DNA of 64,000 bases from Nocardiopsis sp. CNR-923 (GTDB lineage: Bacteria > Actinomycetota > Actinomycetes > Streptosporangiales > Streptosporangiaceae): contig NZ_MKKC01000068.1 in NCBI RefSeq assembly GCF_001942255.1, positions 17,621-81,620 of the forward strand, given 5' to 3'. Below the pieces are notes generated by a model. The model had not been told where the DNA came from. It ran no database searches and saw only the letters and a list, made by a program, of their open reading frames with translations. Of the stretch, positions 52,453-61,719 are shown one piece after another. Numbering within the stretch: position 1 is the first letter of the stretch; each line of letters opens with the position of its first letter. The position numbers and the translations under genes were made by a program.

Positions 52453-54263
52453 TCACCACGAGTCCGCGATCAGTCGGCTCGGCCGCCCCACATGTGACAC
52501 GTACAGCGCGTCCCTGGCCCGGGTCGCGGCGACGAACAGGAGCGTCCGCTCGCGCTGGAGGGTGTGCTCCAGCGCCACCGGGTCGCCCTCGGCCGCCTCG
52601 ACGGCGGCCTTGGGCGGCAGCAGGTGGTCGCCCAGCCCGACCAGTGCGACGCAGCGGAACTCCTGCCCCTTGAGCCGGTGCATCGTGCCGACCCGCACCG
52701 CTTCGCCCCCGCTGGGACCCTCCAGCGGCGCGGTGCGCACGCCGCGGGCCTCCAGTTCCTTGGCGACCCCCCGCGCCACCCAGTGGTTGCGCCCGGCCAC
52801 CGCGATCTCGCTCGGGTCGACCCCGGCCTCCAACCACACCCGAACCCAGTCGCCGAGGGCGGAGAGCTCCTCGGCGCGGCTGGAGCACTCACGCACCACC
52901 GGAGCCGGACCGCGCAGGAGGGAGCGGTACCCCGCGAGGGTGTCGGCGTCGTCGTCCATCCCGAGGGCGGCACGGCGACCCAGGATCGGCATGGTCCAGT
53001 CCAGGATCTCCTGGGTGACCCGGTAGCTGACCCGCAGCCGGTGCCCGCGCCCGCGCACGTTGATGCCGAGCGAGGCCAGTGAGACACGGTTGTCGGACAC
53101 CCGCTGGTGCGGGTCGGCGACGATGAACAGGTCGTCCGGCCCCTCCGGGACGGCCGCGCGCAGCATCCGCCACTGGGCCGGGTGCAGGTCCTGGGCCTCG
53201 TCGACCACGGCGTGGCGGAACAGCGGGCCGCTCCGTCCCAGCACGCGCGCGGCCTCCGCCGCGAGCTGCGGGTACGACCACAGTCCCTCGACGCGCATCG
53301 CCCCCACGTACCGGCGGACGGTCTCCCACACCTGCCGACGGTGCTCGGGCGCCAGGTGCTGGACCCGACCGCTGCGCTCACAGCGAATGTACTGCGGGAG
53401 CAGCTCCAGGCCCTGGGCGAGGACGACCTGCTCCCACTCGTCGACCAGGAACGGCCGGAGAAGGGGAGCCCGTCGGCGACCGCCACCGCGCGCCAGCGCC
53501 GGGCCAACTCGTCCTTGCCGATCAGGCGGGGCGCCACGCTCGCGTGCGCCTGGACGACGGACCGGGCGAGGCTGTCGATGGTGGCCACCCGCACCCGGGC
53601 GCGCGTGTCGGGGTCGGGGAGCAACTGGTCGAGCCGCTCGGACAGGGTCTGGGCGAGGGCACGGTTGTAGGTGGTGAGCAGGACCGACTCGCGGGGGTCG
53701 TCGGGGCGCGCGGCGGCGTCGCGCTGGGCCAGGTGGGCGGCGCGGTGCAGGGCGAGGACCGTCTTGCCGGTGCCCGGGCCCCCGGTGACCTGGGTGGACC
53801 CGTTGAAGTGCGCCTCGGCCAGCGCGTGCTGGTCGGGGTGGAGCGTGATCTGCCACTGGTCGAAGGGCGCGCGCAGGGCTCCGGCCAGCTCGGGCGGACC
53901 GGTGGGAGTGGGGTCGTCGCCGCCGGGGCCGGCGACGGTCGGACTGTCCGGGCGCAGACCGCGGGCGAGTCGCAGGGCCTCGTCGTGGGGACGCACCGCG
54001 ACGATGCGGTACTGCGGAGGGACGTCCTCGGGGCGGTCGGCGTCGGCGTGCTCTGCGGCGGTGTCGGGCAGGACCACTCCGGACCAGTCGGGGGCGATGC
54101 TGACGACCCGGACGCTCGGGTCGGCGGCGCCCTCGACGGACTCCAGCGCGGGGTGGTCGCCCGCCTGGTAGGCGCGCATCGCGGTCAGCGCGAGGAGCTG
54201 GACGTCGGGCGTGAGGCGGGAGAAGTCGCTGAGGAACGTCGGGGCGATCGCAAGGGCTGACAC
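52453..54263 (-). CDS. UvrD/Rep-like DNA helicase (one apparent frameshift)
   Basis: About 604 residues. Walker A is TGGPGTGKTVLALHRAAHL (about 161-168). Walker B is HAVVDEAQDLHPAQWRML. Motifs IV-VI are FIVADPHQRV, VGTMHRLKGQEFRCVALVGLGD and ERTLLFVAATRARDALYV. The N-terminal 110 residues are not helicase; their pattern (DFSRLTPDVQLLALTAMRAY) resembles a RelE/ParE-type fold seen on some actinobacterial helicases, though this is uncertain. Near 53452 GGCCGTTCC should read GGCCGGTTCC, restoring GRFLVDEWEQVVLAQGLELLPQYIRC. GTG follows CGGAGGAAATCACGAC. No nuclease domain is seen. Confidence 0.88.
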
Positions 54264-55302
54264 GTCGTGATTTCCTCCGGTCGTCGACCAGGTGTCTCTG
54301 GGTGGTACAGGGGTGGTCGGAACGGATGGTGGCGCTCGGGGGACGTCGGCCGGATGACCGTCGCTCCAGGTGAAGGATGCTCGCGCTGGAATTCCGGCAA
54401 ACGTCGCTCACGAGGCGATTCTCGGCATGTTGGAGGCGTGGGTCGACATCTCTGTTCATGCAGGTCAAGGCGTTCATTGCGGAAGTCAGTTCGAGATGTT
54501 CGGGCGCTTTTCCGACTCCGTTCGGGCGGGGTCCGTGACCTGCGGTTCTCCGTGCGAGATCCGTGTCTGAAAGTCGACTACTGGCATGTCCGAAACGCGA
54601 CCCCGTGTGGTTCGAGGTGCTGTTCCGGGCGAGGGTGGTGGGAAGCGTGCGGTGTTCCGGGACGGCACGGGAGGAACGTCCGAAACCGGGGACGCGGAGT
54701 GACGACGCGGAGGGCGGAACAGCCCGGTCGCGCCTCGGCCGCTTCATCGTCGGGACATCCGGTCCTTCGGCGCACGAGGGCTTCCGGGTGATGCGGGCAG
54801 CGGGCTCCGTGCGGCCGGGACACACTCCGGACCGGCCCGCCTACACAGGGGGAACGGGGCCCGTGGGACGGGGGAGCCGCCGGGGCGAGCGGCTCCGCCG
54901 CTGACGATGTGGCCGGATCCGGACACTCTCTGTGCGGACGGGGACCTCGCGCGAGATCGTGTACGACACGGAGCACGCGGTCGGCGCGTGGTTCAGGACT
55001 CTGCCGGGGTCCGTCCTACCCCGGCAGAGTCCTCAACCACCCTAGAGAAGCGGTACCCAGTCCCGGGCGTCGTCAAAGCGCGCCGGGCCCTCGAACCTCG
55101 TGCTGGTGGCGAGTCCCGTACGGTCCGTGTGACCGGTCGAGCGCCATCATCGCTGAGGGGTACGACAGACGGACGGTCGGCGCCCCCGAACGGTTCCGTT
55201 CCCGGCGCGCGGTCGCACGCCCTCCCCGGCCGACCGCCCCGACCCCCGCGCGTACGCCATGATTGGGGTGCGCACGCGCGTTGGAACGAGGAAGGCGGCC
55301 GG
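54264..55302. other. 1-kb intergenic region of atypical composition
   Basis: Between two divergent genes. The part 54360-54620 is clearly less GC-rich than the rest of the window. No frame on either strand has coding-like third positions or a recognisable product; the longest frames are Arg/Ser/Cys-rich. The only strong structure is a 22-bp hairpin at 54988-55040, which looks like a terminator although no gene ends there. A small RNA or a decayed insertion are the main possibilities. Confidence 0.5.
54988..55040. repeat. 22-bp near-perfect inverted repeat (hairpin)
   Basis: Arms 54988-55009 and 55019-55040 are complementary over 22 bases with a single C-C mismatch, around a 9-base loop. The inner part, GGACTCTGCCGGGG, is perfect. 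It lies about 260 bases before the next gene and 720 after the previous start. Confidence 0.7.
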
Positions 55303-55907
55303 GTGACTGTGTGGATCGTGGCGATCGGGGCTGGTGTGTCTGCCCTGGCACTGGCGCCGTTCGCGTGGACGTACCTGGCCAGCGCGGGACGCGCGGGACC
55401 CTCCGAACCGTGCCTCACCGGCCCGTCGCGGTCGTCCTGGGCGCCGCCGCGTGGAACGACGGGCCCTCGCCCCTGCTCGCCCGCCGACTCGACATCGCCG
55501 TGCGGCTCATCGAGGACGGCCGGGTCGACCGGATCATCGTCTCGGGCGACAACCGCGAGGTCTCCCGCCGCGAGACCGACACCATGACCGACTATCTCGT
55601 CGCCCGCGGCGTGCCCGCCGACCGTATCGAGGCCGACCGCCACGGCTACCGGACCTGGGACACCTGCGTGCGTGTGCGCGACCACTTCGGAGTCCAGGCG
55701 GCCACCATGGTCACCCAGTCCTTCCACCTGCCGCGCAGCGTCGCCCTCGCCCGTGCCGCCGGGATCGACGCCGTCGGCGTCGGCGACCCGAGCCTGGGCG
55801 TCCGGCGGCGCTCCACCGTCGTCGGCTACGCGCGCGAGGTCGGGGCCGCGTTCAAGGCACTGCGCGACGCCGCGCTGCGCCCCGCCCCCGCGCACGCCGA
55901 GCCTTGA
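55303..55907 (+). CDS. YdcF-like (DUF218) membrane-associated protein (one apparent frameshift)
   Basis: About 202 residues. An N-terminal span (VWIVAIGAGVSALALAPFAWTYL) precedes a DUF218 domain: VAVVLGAAAWNDGPSPLLARRLDIAVRLIEDGRVDRIIVSGDN, RIEADRHGYRTWDTCVRVRDHFG and TMVTQSFHLPRSVALARAAGIDAVG. The SanA/YdcF/ElyC family is linked to cell-envelope and peptidoglycan-precursor processes and vancomycin tolerance. Near 55408 GCGGGACCC should read GCGGGGACCC, joining the span to the domain. GTG follows ACGAGGAAGGCGGCCGG. Confidence 0.82.
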
Positions 55908-55966
55908 CACGTCCCGTGGTTTCCCACCCTCCAGCGGCTTGTTTGTAGGCTCCAGACAGGAAGGAG

Positions 55967-57448
55967 ATGGGTGCTGCCTCCCCGCCAAGGGCGGGCGGTC
56001 CACACCCACGAATGCACATGGACGCGACCAACAGCTCACACGACGGCGCGCGGGACGTGGACTGGGCCGCGCTGGCCCCCGAGGGGGGCGAGCGGATCCC
56101 CGAACTCCTGGAGACGCTGGCCGGAAGCGACGCCGCGCTCTCCGAACTCCACGACATCATCCGCTTCCCCGCCCCGGGACACCTCGCCGCGCCCAGGACC
56201 GTCGACGCCCTCGTCGACGTCGCCTGCTCCCCGGGCACGCCGGTCACCGACCGCTGGCGGCCACTCAGTCTCCTCCTCGAACTGGTCAGCGGGAACGCCG
56301 AGGACCGCTTCCCCGAGCCGCGCGACCTCCGACAGTGGCGGGACGAAGTGGCCTGGGCGGCCTCCAACGACGCAGAGAAGGTCCGCGAGCAGTACCGGAT
56401 CTGGGCGGAGGAGGCCCCGGACGAACAACGCCACGCGCGCATGCGCCAACGGCTGGCCGTCATGGACTCCCCGGACGGGGCGGCCCTCCTCCAGGCCGAA
56501 CTCGACACCTACGAGGCGGTCCGCGCCCGCGTGCCCGACCTGGTCACCCTCCTGCGGGGCGGCGGCAACCGGGGCGGACTGGACCGGGCCGGGGAGTGGG
56601 TGAGCTACGTGCTCGCCTTCCTCCACGACGACGCCGAACTGATCACCGCCGAGATCACCGGAGCCTCCCAGTTCCTGCTCGCCAAGGACCTGCGCGGCGC
56701 GCCCCAGGCGCCCGCGTCCCTGAGCGAGGTGATGAGCGGCGGACACGACAACGGGGAGCCGCTGCCCGCCGAACTGTTCGCCCTCGGTCTGCTGGCCAGC
56801 CCCGAGGACATCGACACCACCGTCGCGCTCGCCCACCAGATGGGCGGCGGGAACCTCTACAACTCCTTCGCGGCCTCCGTGGCCATGGTGCTCGTGCACG
56901 GGGAGAACACCCCGCGCGAGGGGCTGCGCCGCATCGGGCGCGGCGGCGGCACCAGCCTGGGGTACGAGGGCCTGTTCAACGAGTCCTGGCCGCACTGCGG
57001 CAGGCGCTCCCCGCAGGTCCTGGGCTTTCTGGCGCTCGGGCGCGCCGGCGCGCGGGCCCGACGTGTGCGCCTGGACATGCTGCCCGGCCTGATCAAGGGC
57101 GAGGACGCCTCCCGCGCCCTGGTCGCCGGGGTCGGACTGGAGATGGTCCTCGGTCCCCGCTCGCGGGGGTTCACCGCCGAGGAGCACGCCCACGCCGAAT
57201 ACGGAGAGGACACGCTCAAGGTCCTGTGGGCGATCGCCGAACTGCCCGCCTCCGCCTGGGCGGACGAGGAGTTCACCGCCACCCTGCGCGCCTGGGCGCT
57301 GCCGGAGGACCCAGCCGACTTCTGCGAGTTGGTCGGCGTGGAGCCCGAGCCCGAGGAACCGCGGGCTCCGGCGGCCCCGGCGTCCGGGACACGGGGCTCC
57401 GACGCCGAACGCGGCGGCCTGTTCGGGCGGCTGTTCGGCGGCCGGTGA
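55967..57448 (+). CDS. hypothetical helical protein
   Basis: About 493 residues in one frame, or 476 from the ATG at 56018. It is rich in helices with repeated Leu/Ala patterns (VDWAALAPEGGERIPELLETLAG, DALVDVACSPGTPVTDRWRPLSLLLELVSGN, LPAELFALGLLASPEDIDTTVALAHQMGGG), as in HEAT-like repeat proteins. No catalytic motif, signal peptide or span is seen. A Pro/Ala linker leads to a short C-terminal GGLFGRLFGGR. The ATG at 55967 lies immediately after AGGAAGGAG, too close for an ideal ribosome site, so the start is uncertain. The function is unknown. Confidence 0.7.
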   Translation: MGAASPPRAGGPHPRMHMDATNSSHDGARDVDWAALAPEGGERIPELLETLAGSDAALSELHDIIRFPAPGHLAAPRTVDALVDVACSPGTPVTDRWRPLSLLLELVSGNAEDRFPEPRDLRQWRDEVAWAASNDAEKVREQYRIWAEEAPDEQRHARMRQRLAVMDSPDGAALLQAELDTYEAVRARVPDLVTLLRGGGNRGGLDRAGEWVSYVLAFLHDDAELITAEITGASQFLLAKDLRGAPQAPASLSEVMSGGHDNGEPLPAELFALGLLASPEDIDTTVALAHQMGGGNLYNSFAASVAMVLVHGENTPREGLRRIGRGGGTSLGYEGLFNESWPHCGRRSPQVLGFLALGRAGARARRVRLDMLPGLIKGEDASRALVAGVGLEMVLGPRSRGFTAEEHAHAEYGEDTLKVLWAIAELPASAWADEEFTATLRAWALPEDPADFCELVGVEPEPEEPRAPAAPASGTRGSDAERGGLFGRLFGGR

Positions 57449-57461
57449 CCGCCGGGGCGGA

Positions 57462-57731
57462 TCAGCCCCGGCCGTCCGCCCCGGCGGCGGCCAGGGCGTC
57501 GTCCACCCCGGACCCGTACCCGCCGAGGAACACGGGATCGGGGCGCGACACCCACATCAGGACGGTGGCCGCGGCCAGAACGCCGAGGATCCGGCGCCGG
57601 GACACCCCCGCGTCCGGGACCCGTGGCCCGGTCCCCGCGGGCGCGGCGTCGCACGTCGTCACACACGGGGAGACGAATCCACGGCCCGTCGGGCTCCGGA
57701 CTCGGCGCGTGTCCGTCTTCGCGCCGTGCAC
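57462..57731 (-). CDS. small membrane protein, uncertain
   Basis: Up to 89 residues. The credible part is the C-terminal half: VSRRRILGVLAAATVLMWVSR, a basic-flanked span, followed by PDPVFLGGYGSGVDDALAAAG. The start may be GTG at 57605 (about 47 residues). It converges with the upstream gene, 13 bases away. No family is recognised. Confidence 0.4.
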   Translation of the reverse strand: MHGAKTDTRRVRSPTGRGFVSPCVTTCDAAPAGTGPRVPDAGVSRRRILGVLAAATVLMWVSRPDPVFLGGYGSGVDDALAAAGADGRG

Positions 57732-57765
57732 GGCGCTCGCCTCGCGAGGACGCCGGGCGGTGGCT

Positions 57766-57771
57766 TAGAGT
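57766..57771 (+). promoter_or_regulatory. leaderless -10 element of the DUF885 gene
   Basis: TAGAGT stands 6 bases before the ATG at 57778, with no ribosome site between. Confidence 0.55.
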
Positions 57772-57777
57772 CGCCGG

Positions 57778-59332
57778 ATGCCAGACGAACACGAACTCAC
57801 GCCGCGCCTGCGGGCTTTGACCGACTTCCTTCCCGCCGGGATGCGCGAGGGCGCCGGGATGCACGAGTACGACGGCGTCGTCGCCGACCTGTCCCCGGAG
57901 GGCGTCCGCGCGGGCCTGGCCGCCCTCGGCGGCGACCCCTTGGACGACCCCCACGACGAGGCCCACCTGTCCGCCTTCGAGGACGGCCTCCGCGTGCAGC
58001 TGGGCGAACTGCGCCTGCACCGCGCCAACCCGCTCTACCACCTCGGCCAGCTGGATCTGTCCTGCTACGACCGGGCCTACGCCCCCCGGGAGGAACGGGA
58101 CCGCGCCCGGGTGGACCACCTCAGACGGTGGCCGGAGGTCGTCGACCACGCGCTCTCCGCGCTGGACCGCCTCTCCGCACCCGTCGCGCGCTCGCTCCTC
58201 GGAGCCGTCAGGGGCGCCGCCGAAGGGCTGCCCGCGAACATCCCGGGCGACGTGCGCACGGCCGCCCTGACGGCCCACGCCCGGTTGGTCGCGCATGTCG
58301 AGGAGGCCGCCGGGACCGGGCCCGCGAGCGCCGCGCTCGGGGCGCGGGACCTGAGCAGGCTCATGGGGGTCGGCGAGGCCGCCACCGTCGACCTCGCGAC
58401 CTGGCAGCACGGGCCGACACCGAACGCGACCGCCTGTGCGACCGGTTGGCCGAGGCCACCGGCGCCTGGCTCCCGGGCGCGATCCGATGGAGGTCAGCCG
58501 GGAGCTGACCCGGCGGCACCCGCGCGCCGAGGAAGTCCTCGACGCCGCGCGCCGCTGGACCCGGCTCGCCCTGGACTTCACCGCCGAACGCGGTCTGGCC
58601 CCGTACGGCGACGGCGAGTGCAGCGTGGACGTCTCCCCACCGTCCCAGCGGTGGGCCACGGCGATGATGGCCTGGTCGGGCCCGTGGGAGGCGGACACCC
58701 CGTCCTTCTACTTCATCACCCCGCCCGACGCCGCGTGGTCGGAGGACGAGGCGGCGGAGTGGCTGGAGATGTTCAGCCACACCACCCTGCCCGCGGTCAG
58801 CGTCCACGAGGTCGCGCCCGGACACTACTCCCACGGCCGCGCCCTGCGCCGGGCGCCCAGCGCGGTCCGCCGGGCCCTGCACTCGATGACCTTCGCGGAG
58901 GGCTGGGCGCACTACGCCGAGGAGATGTGCCTGGAGGAGGGCTTCGGCGCGTACGCGGCCGAACGGCTGGGGGATCCGGAGTGGACCGCGACGCACTACG
59001 AGATCGGTGTGTGGCTGGAGGCGCTGATCCGCGTCACCCGTCTGTCCGTCGCCATCGGCGTGCACACCGGGGGGATGACCGTGGAGCGGGCGGCCGCCCG
59101 CTTCTCGGCGGACACCCCGCTCCAGGGCCCGGCCGCGCTGTCCGAGGCCAACCGGGCCACCTTCGACCCCACCTACGGCCGCTACACCTGGGGCAAGCTG
59201 GAGATCCTCGCCCTGCGTGAGCGGGCCCGGGAGCGGTGGGGCGACGGGTTCTCCCTCGCCCGGTTCCACCGGGCCCTGCTCGACCTGGGATCGCCGCCGC
59301 TCGGCCTCATCGACAAAGCCCTCGACGGTTAG
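57778..59332 (+). CDS. DUF885 family putative metallopeptidase (two apparent frameshifts)
   Basis: About 518 residues after repair. The zinc-type motif VHEVAPGHYSHGRAL and the FAEGWAHYAEEMCLEEGFG segment are the hallmarks of the DUF885 family of putative zinc carboxypeptidases. TAMMAWSGPWEADTPSFYFITPP precedes them. Breaks near 58401 (GCGACCTGGC for GCGACCCTGGC) and near 58483 (GCGCGATCC for GCGCGGATCC) lie close together. The segment between, LAARADTERDRLCDRLAEATGAWLPGA, bridges the two halves well. There is no signal peptide, so it is cytosolic. The substrate is unknown. Confidence 0.86.
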
Positions 59333-59339
59333 GCGCAGT

Positions 59340-59408
59340 CTCCGGCGCGGTCGGTCGAGGGGTTCGTTCGGGCACGCCGGGGTGCCCGGCGACGGCACCG
59401 CGCCGGAG
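59340..59408. terminator. nested hairpins between converging DUF885 and murQ genes
   Basis: CTCCGGCGCGGT (59340-59351) pairs perfectly with 59397-59408. Inside it CGGGCAC (59369-59375) pairs with GTGCCCG (59382-59388). The structure starts 7 bases after the DUF885 stop and can terminate either strand. Confidence 0.55.
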
Positions 59409-59475
59409 ACGTCGGTTGAGGACGGCGGAGGGCGACGAAGCGGGAGGTGCGCCCCCCTGACCCGAGGAAGCGCGC

Positions 59476-60479
59476 TCACGCGGACCGGTCGGGAGCCCCC
59501 AGTTCGGCCAGTGCGGCGCGCACGCGCCCCCGTCCGGCGGACAGCGCCCGCGCCGCCCGGTCCGGATCGACGTCGGCCAGGAGCGCCACCAGCGCCACAC
59601 GGGTGTCGCCGTCCGCCGCCGTCAGCGTCTGCGCGCACACCCGCTCGGTCAACCCGGTCGCCTGGGTGAGGATGGTGACGACGCGTCCCCGCAGCTTGCG
59701 GTTGGACGCGTCGACGCCGACCATCAGGTTCGAGTAGGTCCGCCCCATCCGCACCATGACGGCCGTGGAGAACGCGTTCAGCGCCATCTTCTGCGCCGTC
59801 CCCGCCTTCATCCGGGTGGACCCGGCGATCACCTCGCTCCGGTGTCCATCCCCACGTGCACGTCCACGTCCCGGGCCAGGGGCGCGGCCGGGTTGGCGCT
59901 GATCAGCACCGTCGCCGCCCCCCGTTCGCGGGCCGCCTCCAGCGCGCCGCCCACGTAGGGGGTGCGGCCGCTCGCGGCCAGCCCCACGGCGAGCGATCCC
60001 GGGGTCAGTCCCGCGGCGTCGATCCGGCCGGACTCCCAGTCGTCCTCGACCCCCTCCACCGCCCGGGTCAGGGCGCCGCTACCCCCGGCGTGGTGCGCCA
60101 TCACCCACTCGGCGGGCACGCCGTACGTGGGCGGCAGCTCCGCGGCGTCCTGCGCGGCGACGCGGCCCGAGGTGCCGGCGCCGAAGTAGTGGATGGCCGC
60201 GTCCGACTCCAGGGCCGCCACGCCCAGATCGACGGCGCGCGCCAGCTCCGGCAGGACGGCGGCCACGGCGGAGGCGACGGTCACGTCCTCCGCGTTGATC
60301 TGCCGCAGCACGTCCAACGATGGAAGCAGGTCGATGTCGTGCGTCCCCGAGTTGCGGGCCTCCGTCGGGGCGCGGACGATCACCGTGTCACCGTCCCCGG
60401 GTGGACGGGTGGCGGGGCCCGTGCCCGTGGAGCCGTCTTCCGTCCCGCTGTGCACAGCGCTCTCCTGTTCGGTCCGCAC
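59476..60479 (-). CDS. murQ: N-acetylmuramic acid 6-phosphate etherase (one apparent frameshift)
   Basis: About 335 residues. MurQ splits MurNAc-6-phosphate into GlcNAc-6-phosphate and lactate during cell-wall recycling. Motifs: PTEARNSGTHDIDLLPSLDVLRQINAED, IHYFGAGTSGRVAAQDAAELPPTYG (sugar-phosphate isomerase domain), AVEGVEDDWESG and, after the break, AGSTRMKAGTAQKMALNAFSTAVM. Near 59836 GGAGCGAGG should read GGAGCCGAGG, giving DTGAEVIAGSTRMK. An internal GTG at 60383 after GGGGACGG would give the more usual start near PTEARN. It is 61 bases after the murR gene and co-oriented. Confidence 0.93.
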
Positions 60480-60540
60480 CGGCAGCCGTTCCCTTCCGTC
60501 GGTGGTCGTCCCGGGCCGCCGCGGCCCGGGACGGCTCGGA

Positions 60541-61521
60541 TCAGTCGTCGCCCGCGTCCCTGTCGTCGGGGGCCCCGCCGCTTCGTCTGTGTCTGCGGTC
60601 GTCGTTGATGCGCAGGCCGCGCACGGCCTCGAAGGTGGTCTCCAGGGCAGTGCGGCTCTCGGTGTACCGGCTCTGGGCGAGCCCCACGAAGAGACAGTCC
60701 ACGACCGTCAGCTGGGCGAGTCTGCTGGCGGTCGCCCCCGACCGGAACGTGGTCTCGCGCGCCGCCGTGGTGAGCACGTGGTCGGCGAAGCCGATGGCGG
60801 AGCGCGGGAAGTTGGTGATCGCCACCGTCCTGGCTCCGCGCCGCCCCGCCTCCGCCAGTGCCTGCACGGTGTCGATCGTGGCGCCGCTGTGCGAGATGCC
60901 GATGGCCACGTCGCGCTCGTCGAGCAGCGCGGCGCTGGTCAGCATGACGTGGGCGTCCGCCCACGCGAAGGACGTCATCCCGATCCGGTGCAGCTTCTGC
61001 TGGAGGTCGGCGCCGACGAAGGCGCTCGCGCCCACGCCGTAGACGTCGATGCGGCGGGCGGCGGCCATCGTGTCGATGACGGTGCGCAGGGCGTCGACGT
61101 CGAGAGCGGCGCCGGTCTCCTCCACGGCGCGCGCGTCGGTGTAGGCGATTTTCTGGACCACGGTGACCAGGGTGTCGTCCGGGTCGATGTCGCTGGCCAG
61201 CTCGGGGGCCGTGGACCGGGCGCCGCGCGCTTGGCCGGCCTCGGTGGCCAGGGCCAGGCGCAGTTCGCGGTAGCCGCTGAAGTCGATGGTTCGGCAGAAC
61301 CTGATCACGGTGGCCTCGGAGGTCGCGCAGTCCTTGGCGAGCTGGGTGATGGACGACGCCGCGGCCCGTTCGGGATCGTCCACGACCCGCCGGGCGACCC
61401 GCCGCTCGGCCGGGGCCAGGGAGGGGATCAGCGACCGGATACGCAGAACCGTGGTCGGTACGGCGGAGGCGACGGTGCCCCCAGCGGCCTGCTCACCGTT
61501 GGGCTTCGGAATTTGCGCCAT
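60541..61521 (-). CDS. murR: RpiR family regulator, MurR-like
   Basis: 326 residues. An N-terminal helix-turn-helix (RIRSLIPSLAPAERRVARRVVDDPERAAASSITQLAKDCATSEATVIRFCR, read in parts) and a C-terminal SIS sugar-phosphate domain (IDVYGVGASAFVGADLQQKLHRIG, GISHSGATIDTVQALAEAG). RpiR proteins respond to sugar phosphates; beside murQ this one most likely senses MurNAc-6-phosphate. ATG at 61521 follows AAAGAAACTTTCCTCC. A GAAAG/CTTTC inverted repeat touches the start region and probably serves as its own operator. murQ follows. Confidence 0.9.
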   Translation of the reverse strand: MAQIPKPNGEQAAGGTVASAVPTTVLRIRSLIPSLAPAERRVARRVVDDPERAAASSITQLAKDCATSEATVIRFCRTIDFSGYRELRLALATEAGQARGARSTAPELASDIDPDDTLVTVVQKIAYTDARAVEETGAALDVDALRTVIDTMAAARRIDVYGVGASAFVGADLQQKLHRIGMTSFAWADAHVMLTSAALLDERDVAIGISHSGATIDTVQALAEAGRRGARTVAITNFPRSAIGFADHVLTTAARETTFRSGATASRLAQLTVVDCLFVGLAQSRYTESRTALETTFEAVRGLRINDDRRHRRSGGAPDDRDAGDD

Positions 61522-61525
61522 GGAG

Positions 61526-61557
61526 GAAAGTTTCTTTCGGTCGTGGTGCAGAGTCAA
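61526..61557 (-). promoter_or_regulatory. murR promoter and operator
   Basis: GAAAGTTTCTTTC (61526-61538) is an inverted repeat GAAAG/CTTTC with a 3-base centre, 4 bases before the murR ATG. On the minus strand TTGACT lies at 61552-61557 as -35, about 18 bases from AAACTT. The repeat covers the -10, as expected of a repressor site. Confidence 0.5.
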
Positions 61558-61719
61558 CGCGAGGAAGGGAAATAGCGGGAGAATCAAGGATGACAAGGGA
61601 CCCGGTCGGCGGCAAGTACCGGGGTGGCGATTGCGAAATCCCAGCTCAGCGGGCACTCTGGGGCGGGGCGCCACGGCCACCCGCTCACGTCGGCGCCGCC
61701 AGGCAGGGGGGATGGTGCT

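Noticed and set aside
54370..54570. A 66-codon frame in the 1-kb intergenic region
   Set aside because: Its amino acid composition is plausible, but third positions are not G/C-biased, no good ribosome site precedes it and no family is recognisable.
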